Positions 33,358-40,529 of a stretch of DNA of 64,000 nucleotides are shown here, one piece after another. Under the pieces are notes generated by a model. The model did no database searches. It was not told where the DNA came from and worked only from the letters and a program-made list of their open reading frames with translations. Every line of letters starts with the position of its first letter. Within the stretch, counting starts at the first letter, position 1. The DNA comes from Philodulcilactobacillus myokonensis (GTDB lineage Bacteria > Bacillota > Bacilli > Lactobacillales > Lactobacillaceae). Location of the stretch: positions 1,302,001 to 1,366,000 of the forward strand of contig NZ_BRPL01000002.1 in NCBI RefSeq assembly GCF_027923585.1, written 5' to 3'. A program made the position numbers and the translations under genes.

Positions 33358-33966
33358 CTACCTAGTTCTCCATAAACATTCACCAGTCCATATAGCTAAT
33401 GATGTCCATCCAAAATATGGAGATACATATTTAGCAATAGCTTTTATTAAAATTCTTGCAATTTTCTTGGTTAATTTATGTTTAATATTATTCATAATCA
33501 CTGCAGATGCTACTTTCCAGGCATGTGACTTTAAAGCCCGTATTACCTGTTTATTAAAAACATTCGTAACAAATGATTTTGCATAATATATACCCATTTT
33601 CTTAAAAAGACAATTACCAAAATTTTTCGCAGAAAAAGCAGATATGTAATAAGGATTTTGATTAGTTAAACTAGAATTAGTAGATGAATATTCCAATAAT
33701 CCTTTTGCAGCATCTTCTTCAGAGAAATTTGAGTTATTTTTATGGTTAATATTATAAACTTTTTGCAGTCCAATAGCTAAACCGCTGATTGCTTTATTAT
33801 AAGTATCTTGAGATACAATATTCGTATTGCTATCATTACTTGTATTATTAACTTCATCGGCATGAATAATACTACTAGAATACATTATTGGCGTAACAAA
33901 CGTTATTAATGCAATAAGAAAAAGTGTACAATGGAAAAATTTATGTTTAACATATAAAGAATTCAT
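33358..33966 (-). CDS. Secreted protein with cationic two-cysteine C-terminal domain (putative bacteriocin)
   Basis: A 202-residue protein I cannot assign to a family. Signal peptide 1-36 (cleavage after IIHA), a polar Asn/Ser/Thr-rich middle (37-110) and a C-terminal ~90 residues that are helical, amphipathic and strongly basic: I count 13 Lys and 4 Arg against one Glu. The only mature cysteines, C119 (FGNCLF) and C197 (GECLWR), bracket that domain. The tail (AIAKYVSPYFGWTSLAIW) is Trp/aromatic-rich like pore-forming peptides. The frame extends to 34020, but GGAAGGGAAG precedes ATG 33966. Followed at 10 bp by a small membrane protein gene. The antimicrobial role is inference. Confidence 0.6.
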   Translation of the reverse strand: MNSLYVKHKFFHCTLFLIALITFVTPIMYSSSIIHADEVNNTSNDSNTNIVSQDTYNKAISGLAIGLQKVYNINHKNNSNFSEEDAAKGLLEYSSTNSSLTNQNPYYISAFSAKNFGNCLFKKMGIYYAKSFVTNVFNKQVIRALKSHAWKVASAVIMNNIKHKLTKKIARILIKAIAKYVSPYFGWTSLAIWTGECLWRTR

Positions 33967-33991
33967 GATTAATTCTTCCCTTCCTAATAAT

Positions 33992-34020
33992 TTTATAATT
34001 ATTTTATTAAATAATAACAA
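33992..34020 (-). promoter_or_regulatory. Promoter of the putative bacteriocin operon
   Basis: Minus-strand -35 TTGTTA (34020-34015), 17-bp spacer, -10 TATAAA (33997-33992), about 26 bases before the chosen start codon. No inducer-type direct repeats (as in quorum-sensing-controlled bacteriocins) are apparent. Confidence 0.45.
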
Positions 34021-34103
34021 TAAAATGATTATTTGTTAAGCAAATTATTAATATTTTCTAAAATAATTTTATTCTTCAAATAGTGTCTAAAATCACAAAA
34101 AAT

Positions 34104-34146
34104 AAATCCCTAAAGCAGAGAATTTATTGTCCAACTTTAGGGATTT
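34104..34146. repeat. Intergenic hairpin element, copy B
   Basis: Outer arms AAATCCCTAAAG / CTTTAGGGATTT (12 bp) enclose GAGAATTTATTGTCCAA, near-identical to the core of copy A. One base change abolishes the small inner stem. It likely acts as terminator for the DUF1541 gene at 34167. Copies A and B bracket the two-gene unit 33060-33966. Confidence 0.75.
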
Positions 34147-34166
34147 ACTTTATTTCAGATCATTAA

Positions 34167-34790
34167 TTATTTCTTAATTTCACTTTGAACTAACCACATA
34201 TGATTCTTAACGACCTTGCCACCAGTAGTTGGCTTGTAGTTAATCATGTATGCAGGTCCCTTGTGGATGGCAACAATCTTAGCTTTAGCACCCTTCATCC
34301 CTTTCATATGATCAGTATTCAAGGTAACTTTTGTACCAACCTTCAAGGCATTATGGTTAGACTTCAATTCAGATTTAACTAGCCACTTATGATTCTTAAC
34401 GACTTTACCACCAGTGGTTGGTTTGTAATCAACTTCATATAATTTAGTGTTATAAGCGTTAACAATCGTTGCCTTAGCACCCTTCATGCCCATCATATGA
34501 TTAGCTAATGAAATGACTCGTTCACCCTTCTTGAACTTCGGGTGTTTAGCAACCTTTAAGCCCTTCAATGAAGATTTTAATGAAGATTTAGAACCCATGT
34601 TCATATTCATGTTACCCATTGAGCTCATTGATTTCTTAGAACTCTTTTTATGACTCATTCGCATTGTCTTTTCATGATGCATTGACATATGTGAAGCTTT
34701 CTTGGAACTTGCAAATGCTGGTGTTGAAAACAATAGTAGCAAACCAGCAGCAGTAGATACCTTAACTAATGAACGACTCATTTTCATCAT
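34167..34790 (-). CDS. Secreted DUF1541 (YdhK-like) protein with Met/His-rich segment
   Basis: A 207-residue exported protein. Signal peptide 1-27 (cleavage after AFA), then a Met/His/Ser/Lys-rich stretch (about 30-72, with MSMHHEKTMRMSH and MGNMNMNMGS), then two tandem ~60-residue DUF1541 units, each with HMxGMKGAKAxIV and YKPTTGGKVVKNHxWLV. Clustered Met and His are typical of copper-binding extracytoplasmic proteins. The promoter region carries a CopY-type operator, which supports a copper-stress role. Biochemical function of DUF1541 is not established. Strong Shine-Dalgarno (GAGGAGGAA). Confidence 0.82.
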   Translation of the reverse strand: MMKMSRSLVKVSTAAGLLLLFSTPAFASSKKASHMSMHHEKTMRMSHKKSSKKSMSSMGNMNMNMGSKSSLKSSLKGLKVAKHPKFKKGERVISLANHMMGMKGAKATIVNAYNTKLYEVDYKPTTGGKVVKNHKWLVKSELKSNHNALKVGTKVTLNTDHMKGMKGAKAKIVAIHKGPAYMINYKPTTGGKVVKNHMWLVQSEIKK

Positions 34791-34809
34791 AATTCCTCCT
34801 CATGGATAT

Positions 34810-34825
34810 GTTTACAAATGTAAAC
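34810..34825 (-). promoter_or_regulatory. CopY/CopR-type operator (cop box)
   Basis: GTTTACAAATGTAAAC contains TACA-NN-TGTA, the binding consensus of CopY/CopR copper repressors, within 7-bp arms. It lies 20 bases upstream of the ATG of the Met/His-rich DUF1541 gene. No copY, copA or copZ gene is in this window. Confidence 0.6.
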
Positions 34826-34842
34826 TAAGTGGCTAAATAAAA

Positions 34843-34868
34843 TGTAAATATTACAATTAATATTTACA
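34843..34868 (-). promoter_or_regulatory. Second inverted repeat upstream of the DUF1541 gene
   Basis: TGTAAATATTA and TAATATTTACA form perfect 11-bp arms around CAAT. It could be a second repressor site or a terminator for the flippase-like gene at 34927; the lack of a T tract favours an operator. Confidence 0.45.
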
Positions 34869-34926
34869 TTCTTAATGTTAATGATTTCAAAATAAAAATC
34901 AACTAAAACCTTCCTAAAATCTGCAA

Positions 34927-35868
34927 CTATGATTTAGCGGAAGTAGATTGAATTCTTCTTCTAATGACCTTACCAGCCAATAGAACTAACCCAATCAAAA
35001 ACGGAATAATGTAGTAGCATAACCGGTAAATCACAACCCAGAGTAAAGATTGGTTTAGACTTAATCCAGCCACTAGATGTAAAGTTGGAATCATGGTTCC
35101 ATCAAAGGTTCCTAGACCACCAGGAATTAATGAAATGGCTCCAATAATTCCGGCTAAAACGACCCCAACATAGACGCCAACGATATCATAATGATAGTTT
35201 AAGAAAAATCCAATACTGGTGAAGAATGCCAAACAAGCAAGCCATTCAAAGGTCGAACCAATTAAAATTTTAATCACATCTTTTTTCTTCATCGTATTAT
35301 TTTTCAAGAAGAATGGCACAATAATATAGAGCGGGAAGCAGTACAAGACTAATTGCATCGCAATATTAAACGAAAGGTGGTTGGTGAAGTATAATACGAT
35401 GGCTAAAAGATCGTTTGTAACCAAGCCAGAAAGTGTGAATAAAGCAATTTGGGCGATAATCTTCACCGTTTCAACGTTCGATTCTAAATTACCAAATAGG
35501 AAAACTCGTAAACTTGCTCCAACTGCCCCACCGGAACCACCAATATTTGTAAAAGTATTGATAATATAACTACTGGTCATTAACTCTGGTTTGGACGTAT
35601 GCAAATTCGTCTTGCTAGCGTAAATAAAGTCATAGACAAACATTGGTGTCACCGCCAACGCTCCTAAAATCACTAAAATAATTATTTTAGTGATTGATAA
35701 TGAATGCATTGCTTCCATAAAATGTGGCCAAGAAATTTGACCATGGATTGAGTAAATGGCATAGAGAATAAAAATAATAATTAATCCAATGTAGACCCGT
35801 TTTAAAACCTTCTCATGCCGTTCAAAGAAATCTGTACACACTTTAATGAATGAATTTAATGTTTTTAT
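34927..35868 (-). CDS. UPF0104/MprF-type flippase-like membrane protein, apparent AUA start
   Basis: A ~313-residue protein with eight membrane helices of the lysylphosphatidylglycerol-synthase transmembrane (UPF0104) family; the marker segments are NTFTNIGGSGGAVGASLRVFL and LIPGGLGTFDGTMIPTL. Stand-alone members are thought to translocate lipids. There is no synthase domain. The first conventional start (GTG 35841) has no Shine-Dalgarno. GAAAGGAAG lies 7 bases before ATA at 35868, giving (M)KTLNSFIKVC, so an AUA start is proposed. It follows the Cof phosphatase gene by 21 bases and shares its transcript. Confidence 0.8.
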   Translation of the reverse strand: MKTLNSFIKVCTDFFERHEKVLKRVYIGLIIIFILYAIYSIHGQISWPHFMEAMHSLSITKIIILVILGALAVTPMFVYDFIYASKTNLHTSKPELMTSSYIINTFTNIGGSGGAVGASLRVFLFGNLESNVETVKIIAQIALFTLSGLVTNDLLAIVLYFTNHLSFNIAMQLVLYCFPLYIIVPFFLKNNTMKKKDVIKILIGSTFEWLACLAFFTSIGFFLNYHYDIVGVYVGVVLAGIIGAISLIPGGLGTFDGTMIPTLHLVAGLSLNQSLLWVVIYRLCYYIIPFLIGLVLLAGKVIRRRIQSTSAKS

Positions 35869-35889
35869 GATATTTCTTCCTTTCAGTGA

Positions 35890-36696
35890 TTAAAGATTAA
35901 AATAGTGCTTCAAATAAACGCCGACGCCATCTTCATCATTAGTTAACGTTTGATCATCCGCAATTGATTTAATTTCAGGTTGGGCATTGGCCATCGCAAT
36001 TCCCTTTTCAGCTTTCTTAATCATGCCAGCATCATTTTCTGCATCCCCAAATGCCATTAATTGATCAAAATTCAAATGAAGATGTTTCAAAAGTTCTGCT
36101 AAGCCGACCGCTTTATCCATCTTTGGCGCCAAATATTCCATTAAATGGGGCTGGGATCTAACCACGTGGTAACGGTTCTTAATATCTTCCGGCAAATTTT
36201 GCTGGACATCATCTAATTTTTTAGGGTCGTTATCCGGCATCAATGCTTTGCTGTATCCAATATCCTTTAAATCATCAAAAGAAGTTGGAACGAATTGTAA
36301 AACATCGCGTAAATGTTGATTAAAATGAGCTTCTTTCAATCCAATGATTGGATAAACCCGTTTGAAATCTAGAATACCAAGGGCCAATGCTCGATTTTTA
36401 GCAAATTGATAAAGGCTTCTGAAATCTTCCTTTGCTAATGTATGTTTAAACAAAATTTTCTTAGTTGCATTATTAAGTACTAAGGCACCATTAAAAGTGA
36501 TGGTAAAATCAAAATCAGTATTTAATCCCAATTGATCAATATATTGCTCCACCGCCTTAAGTGGCCGACCAGTACATAAAACAATTCTAATCCCGTTTCG
36601 ATGTAATTGTCTTAAAATTTTTTCGTTAAAATGGCTAATCACTTTATCGCGGTTCAAAAGTGTATTATCCAAATCAAGTGCAATCATTTTTATCAA
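35890..36696 (-). CDS. Cof-type HAD-IIB phosphatase
   Basis: A 268-residue cytosolic haloacid-dehalogenase-type phosphatase. Motif I is ALDLDNTLLN (D8 and D10), motif II Thr is in LCTGRPL, motif III Lys is in KMDKAVGLAELL and motif IV is MAFGDAENDAGM. The C2B cap places it with sugar/nucleotide phosphatases such as YidA/YkrA; substrate not predictable. TTG at 36696 sits 7 bases after GGGAGG and is a sound start. First gene of a two-gene unit with the flippase-like gene. Confidence 0.9.
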   Translation of the reverse strand: MIKMIALDLDNTLLNRDKVISHFNEKILRQLHRNGIRIVLCTGRPLKAVEQYIDQLGLNTDFDFTITFNGALVLNNATKKILFKHTLAKEDFRSLYQFAKNRALALGILDFKRVYPIIGLKEAHFNQHLRDVLQFVPTSFDDLKDIGYSKALMPDNDPKKLDDVQQNLPEDIKNRYHVVRSQPHLMEYLAPKMDKAVGLAELLKHLHLNFDQLMAFGDAENDAGMIKKAEKGIAMANAQPEIKSIADDQTLTNDEDGVGVYLKHYFNL

Positions 36697-36754
36697 TATT
36701 TTCCCTCCCAGGACGTAATATATAACTCAAATTATATCAGATTTTACGCAATAT

Positions 36755-36793
36755 CAAAAAAAAGCATTAATTTCATTTAGAAATTAATGCTTA
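36755..36793 (-). terminator. Terminator of the Spx-like gene
   Basis: Minus-strand AAGCATTAATTTC / GAAATTAATGCTT followed by TTTTTTGATA. Confidence 0.85.
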
Positions 36794-36829
36794 ATCTTAA
36801 TTTTATATTCAATTGTGGTCCGATTGAGC

Positions 36830-37228
36830 TTATGCGCCAAGTTCCATTTCCAACTTGTGGAGTTCTGCTTCACGAACTTTACGAGGTAAGAAACGACGGA
36901 TTTCTTCTTCGTTATATCCAACTTCTAGGCGTTTGCCATCAAAGATAATTGGACGTTTAATTAAATCAGGGTATTTTACAACCAAGTTGATTAATTGTGA
37001 AACAGAGAGATTATCTAGGTCTAAGTTCAACTTCTTGTAAATGTTGGAACGGGTTGAAATAATATCTTCACTACCGTTTTCGGTTAAGCGAAGAATATTT
37101 TTAACTTCGTCAGCATTTAAAGGATTTGAATTAATGTTACGTTCCTTAAATGGAATATTATGAGCTTTTAACCAAGCCCTTGCTTTACGACTAGATGCAC
37201 TACTTGGTGCGACATAAAGATTTAACAT
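36830..37228 (-). CDS. spx: Spx-family regulator lacking the redox CxxC
   Basis: A 132-residue protein of the ArsC/Spx family that binds the RNA polymerase alpha C-terminal domain. The Spx scaffold is intact: LYVAPSSASSRKARAWL at the N-terminus, KERNI, the RPI motif in IKRPIIFDGKRLEVGYNEEEIRRFLP and the ARxxL-type tail. In place of C10-x-x-C13 it has S10 and S13, and no cysteine remains anywhere in the protein. It therefore cannot be switched by disulfide formation in the usual way. GTG at 37237 falls on the Shine-Dalgarno, so ATG at 37228 is chosen, giving the canonical family length. It is preceded by a structured ~150-nt leader. Confidence 0.88.
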   Translation of the reverse strand: MLNLYVAPSSASSRKARAWLKAHNIPFKERNINSNPLNADEVKNILRLTENGSEDIISTRSNIYKKLNLDLDNLSVSQLINLVVKYPDLIKRPIIFDGKRLEVGYNEEEIRRFLPRKVREAELHKLEMELGA

Positions 37229-37381
37229 ATTTACCACTCCTAACGTTCATAAAAATGAACTACCAAAACTATGGTACGTATTAGGAAACATGCAAAGTTG
37301 TAATAACAACTCACTATTACCTGCGGTTCGTCCATACCGCATCGCTACAGATATATATTATGCATTAGATATCCATAACTT
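37229..37381 (-). promoter_or_regulatory. Structured 5' leader of the Spx-like gene
   Basis: Between the predicted transcription start and the Spx start codon lie four consecutive stem-loops: TGCGGT/ACCGCA (37322-37341), GTAATA/TATTAC (37300-37320), TACCA/TGGTA (37261-37276) and GTTCAT/ATGAAC (37245-37260), the last ending 3 bases before the Shine-Dalgarno. Such a compact array suggests a cis-regulatory RNA controlling translation. I do not recognise the class, and an independent small RNA cannot be excluded. Confidence 0.5.
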
Positions 37382-37387
37382 ACCTAA

Positions 37388-37415
37388 ATACTATCATACT
37401 TTTTTAGATAGTCAA
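37388..37415 (-). promoter_or_regulatory. Promoter of the Spx-like gene
   Basis: Minus-strand -35 TTGACT (37415-37410), 16-bp spacer, -10 TAGTAT (37393-37388); predicted start near 37381, leaving a ~150-nt leader. Confidence 0.6.
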
Positions 37416-37453
37416 TGCCCATTTAGCACTTTATTTTCAAACTGCTAAAGAAA

Positions 37454-37498
37454 AAGCGTTTACACTTCCTTGAAATAAGATTATAATTTTATTATGAT
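37454..37498 (+). promoter_or_regulatory. Promoter of the nucleotidase gene with an upstream cre-like half site
   Basis: TTGAAA (37470-37475) and TATGAT (37493-37498) are 17 bp apart, 44 bases before the start codon. AAAAGCGTTTACA just upstream matches the right half of a CcpA cre site, but the left half (TG at the proper place) is missing, so catabolite control is only a possibility. Confidence 0.55.
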
Positions 37499-37541
37499 AT
37501 TTTTATTAAACGAGTTAAATTATAAAATGGAGGTGGAATAG

Positions 37542-39104
37542 ATGAAATTAACAATTTTGGCCACAAGTGACACCCATGGCTACGTTTCACCTACTAATTA
37601 TGTTAATTCAAACGCTAATATGCCCTTTGGATTAGAACGGGCTGCTTCATGTATTAAGGAACAGCAAGGGAAACATCCTAATAACATCACCATTGATAAT
37701 GGTGATTTTTTAGAAGGCTCGCCGATGACTTATTACATGGCTAAAATTAAGCATCAAAAATCTGCCAAACAGCTTTGCGATGCGTTTAACTTGATCCATT
37801 ATAATTATGGAATCGTTGGTAACCATGAATTCAACTACGGATTAAATTACTTAAAAAATACCATTCGCGATTCGAAACGCCAATTTTTATGTGCCAATGT
37901 GATTGATCAAGACGGTCACCACCCACTTGGCAAACCGTATGATATTAAAAATATCAATGGCGTCAAAGTTGGAATCTTGGGTGTTACCACTCAGGGTGCT
38001 ACCAAATGGGAAAGTCCTTCTAATATTGCTGGCTTAAAATTTATCTCCGTTGTTAAATGCGCTAAGAAATACATCCCAATTTTAAGAAAGCAAGCGGATG
38101 TTGTCATCGTTGCATATCATGGTGGTTTTGAACGTGATATGAACGGTAAACCAACTGAAGTCATTAGAAACGAAAATGAATCAGAAAATGAAAGCTATTC
38201 CCTTTTAAAGAATGTTAAAGGCATTGATGCTTTGGTCAGCGGTCACCAACACCGTATTTTGCATGATCATTTATTTGGCGTTCCATTTATTCAGGCTGGC
38301 CACCGTGGTGCATATGTCGGAAGAATCACCTTGGACCTTAAAAAGCAGGGTCAACATTGGCAGGTCATTGATAGTCAGCCTGATTTAATCAAAACTGATA
38401 CATATGAACCTGATCAATCAATTGTTAAAGAAATCCACCCCCTAAAAAATCAAGTTGAAGCCTGGCTAAACAAGCCATTAGCTAAAATTAACGGTAGTCT
38501 TGAATTTAACGATGCCTTTAAAGCTAGAACCCATGAAACTAATTACATTGAATTCATTCAAAAAGTCCAAATGGAAACAATGGGTGCAGATATATCAGCT
38601 ACCGCTTTATTCAATAATGAAGCCCACGGATTTGAAAACCCAATTACGATGCGAAACATCATTACTAATTATATTTTCCCCAATAAATTAGCACTAGTTA
38701 AAATTACGGGAAAGGATTTAAAAGCTGCGATTGAAAAAAGCGCTCAGTATTTTGATGTCCGAAACGGCAAAATTACCATCAGTAAGGATTATTTATATCC
38801 AAAACCAAGGCATTATAATTATGATATGTATGAAGGCATTGATTATGTGATTAACGCATCTAAACCGCTTAATCATCGGGTCGTTAAACTAACATATCAT
38901 GGTAAACCTGTTTCAGATGACCAAGAATTAAAAATTGTTTTAAATCAATACCGTGCTGCTGGTGGTGGTGATTTCACGATGTTTTCTAATCAAAAGGTAA
39001 TCAAAAGGAATTCAGTCACAATGAGTCACACCATTGCAGACTACTTAGTCAAACATCCTGTGATCAATGCAACTAATAATCATAATTTTAAAGTCATTAA
39101 ATGA
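37542..39104 (+). CDS. Bifunctional metallophosphatase/5'-nucleotidase (2',3'-cyclic phosphodiesterase type)
   Basis: A 520-residue two-domain enzyme. The N-terminal calcineurin-like domain has the metal-binding blocks TSDTHGY, DNGDFLEGSP, VGNHEFNYG, VIVAYHGGF and SGHQHR. The C-terminal 5'-nucleotidase domain (about 335-510) has the substrate-stacking region, with NQYRAAGGGDFTMF near the end. It releases phosphate from nucleotides or cyclic nucleotides. There is no signal peptide or wall anchor, so it is probably cytosolic, unlike many surface nucleotidases. Start ATG follows TGGAGGTGG. Monocistronic, with a bidirectional terminator. Confidence 0.9.
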   Translation: MKLTILATSDTHGYVSPTNYVNSNANMPFGLERAASCIKEQQGKHPNNITIDNGDFLEGSPMTYYMAKIKHQKSAKQLCDAFNLIHYNYGIVGNHEFNYGLNYLKNTIRDSKRQFLCANVIDQDGHHPLGKPYDIKNINGVKVGILGVTTQGATKWESPSNIAGLKFISVVKCAKKYIPILRKQADVVIVAYHGGFERDMNGKPTEVIRNENESENESYSLLKNVKGIDALVSGHQHRILHDHLFGVPFIQAGHRGAYVGRITLDLKKQGQHWQVIDSQPDLIKTDTYEPDQSIVKEIHPLKNQVEAWLNKPLAKINGSLEFNDAFKARTHETNYIEFIQKVQMETMGADISATALFNNEAHGFENPITMRNIITNYIFPNKLALVKITGKDLKAAIEKSAQYFDVRNGKITISKDYLYPKPRHYNYDMYEGIDYVINASKPLNHRVVKLTYHGKPVSDDQELKIVLNQYRAAGGGDFTMFSNQKVIKRNSVTMSHTIADYLVKHPVINATNNHNFKVIK

Positions 39105-39125
39105 ACATTATAAATTGATCCAAAT

Positions 39126-39158
39126 AAAAACTAGCTAATTAAATTAGCTAGTTTTTTG
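39126..39158. terminator. Bidirectional terminator
   Basis: AAAACTAGCTAATT / AATTAGCTAGTTTT with flanking A/T tracts, between the convergent nucleotidase (+) and homoserine dehydrogenase (-) genes. Confidence 0.88.
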
Positions 39159-39159
39159 T

Positions 39160-40407
39160 TTATGATTTAAAAATTGGAAAAGCATGCACGATTGTTCCGG
39201 GATGAACATGGTTTTTAATTTTCTTCAAAAGTAATTGTAATTCTGGATACGAAATTTCATTTGTCATCATCGTACTGATATTATCAAATTTAATTTTTTG
39301 AATTGATTCAAGTTTGGCAACCGAATTAATTTGATTATCACGGAGATGAATAATAATTAAGTACTGACTCTTCCCACCATTTTTGATAATCTGATAATCA
39401 TTATTATTATCATTTTGTAGCGCCATGCTGTAACCATTGGTTTCAGTATTAGCAGAAGCAATCAAATCACTTAAAACACTGTTGGCAGTCGGCAAACTAC
39501 CAGCACCTGCACCAGTGTAAGTGGTTCTGCCAAGGGCATCACTGGTAACTTGAATGGCATTCTGGACACCGTCAACGTTGGCTAACTGTTCGTCCTTTTT
39601 GATTGCGGTTGGCACAACGGATGCCGTTAATTGCTTATGTTTGCGCTTCAAATTAGCAATCAATTTAATCTTGTAGCCATCATTTTGGGCTGCTTTCAAA
39701 TCTTCAATGCTAATCTGGTCAATCCCCTGTAATCGGATTTTTGAAACTGGCAGGAATTGGCCAAAAATCAAATATGACAAAATCGATAACTTGTATGCAG
39801 CATCATATCCCTTAACGTCATTTCTCGGATTAGCCTCAGCATATCCTAATTGTTGAGCTGCTTCCAGAACCTGGTGGTAATCAGCTTGATTCGTTAACAT
39901 TTCAGAAAGGATGTAGTTAGAAGTTCCGTTGATAATCCCATTCACCTGTTCAAAGGAGTCGGTTAAAATGCTTTCACTTAACACCCTTAAAATTGGGATT
40001 CCACCGGCAACACTGGCTTCATAAAAGAAGTTAACTTGGTTGTTTTTAGCGATGGTATTTAAATCATTAATGTGGGATGCAAGCATTTCTTTATTGGCGG
40101 TAATCACCGATTTACCAGACTGCATTGCTCTTTGAATTGCATGGTATGCACCATCGACATTGCCAGTTACTTCAATCACAATTTGAATATCCGGATCATC
40201 AATAACTTTTGAATCATCATCGCATAATTTTGTATTTGCAGGCAATTCAACGTTTCTTTTTTTATTAACGTCCCTAACTGCAATTGTTTTTAAATTAAAA
40301 TGAACACCGTAAATATTTTTAATTTTAGCTTGACGTTTTTTAAGTAGTTGAACGATTCCAATGCCAACCGTTCCCAGTCCTAATATACCAATATTAATTT
40401 CTTTCAT
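39160..40407 (-). CDS. hom: Homoserine dehydrogenase
   Basis: A ~415-residue NAD(P)H enzyme reducing aspartate semialdehyde to homoserine for Thr/Met synthesis. Nucleotide-binding GLGTVGIGIVQLL near the N-terminus, the catalytic domain with FYEASVAGGIPILR, GIINGTSNYILSEM and GYAEANPRNDVKGYDAAYKL (catalytic Lys and Asp region), then a C-terminal ACT-like domain (about 335-415). No thrB/thrC is adjacent. The frame opens at a TTG (40428) upstream of the Shine-Dalgarno; of three consecutive ATGs the last (40407) has the proper distance from GGGGGA. Confidence 0.92.
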   Translation of the reverse strand: MKEINIGILGLGTVGIGIVQLLKKRQAKIKNIYGVHFNLKTIAVRDVNKKRNVELPANTKLCDDDSKVIDDPDIQIVIEVTGNVDGAYHAIQRAMQSGKSVITANKEMLASHINDLNTIAKNNQVNFFYEASVAGGIPILRVLSESILTDSFEQVNGIINGTSNYILSEMLTNQADYHQVLEAAQQLGYAEANPRNDVKGYDAAYKLSILSYLIFGQFLPVSKIRLQGIDQISIEDLKAAQNDGYKIKLIANLKRKHKQLTASVVPTAIKKDEQLANVDGVQNAIQVTSDALGRTTYTGAGAGSLPTANSVLSDLIASANTETNGYSMALQNDNNNDYQIIKNGGKSQYLIIIHLRDNQINSVAKLESIQKIKFDNISTMMTNEISYPELQLLLKKIKNHVHPGTIVHAFPIFKS

Positions 40408-40476
40408 CATCATTCCCCCGTTTTTCAAAAGATAATTAATATCATCTTATCATAATGTGAAATCATTAGGAAAACT

Positions 40477-40515
40477 AAAAAGTGGATTAATCAATTAAGA
40501 TTAATCCACTTTTTA
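40477..40515 (-). terminator. Terminator of the RNase Y gene
   Basis: AAAAAGTGGATTAATC / GATTAATCCACTTTTT, a perfect 16-bp stem downstream of rny on the minus strand. It could also act in the + direction. Confidence 0.85.
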
Positions 40516-40529
40516 ATCATTCACTAATT

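Noticed and set aside
31800-34160. Mobile element carrying the 32-34 kb islet
   Set aside because: Although the composition is deviant, I find no transposase, integrase, tRNA end or flanking target-site repeats; only the two hairpin copies remain as a hint.
37454-37468. Full CcpA cre site upstream of the nucleotidase gene
   Set aside because: Only the right half (GCGTTTACA) fits; the left TG is missing. Kept only as a remark.
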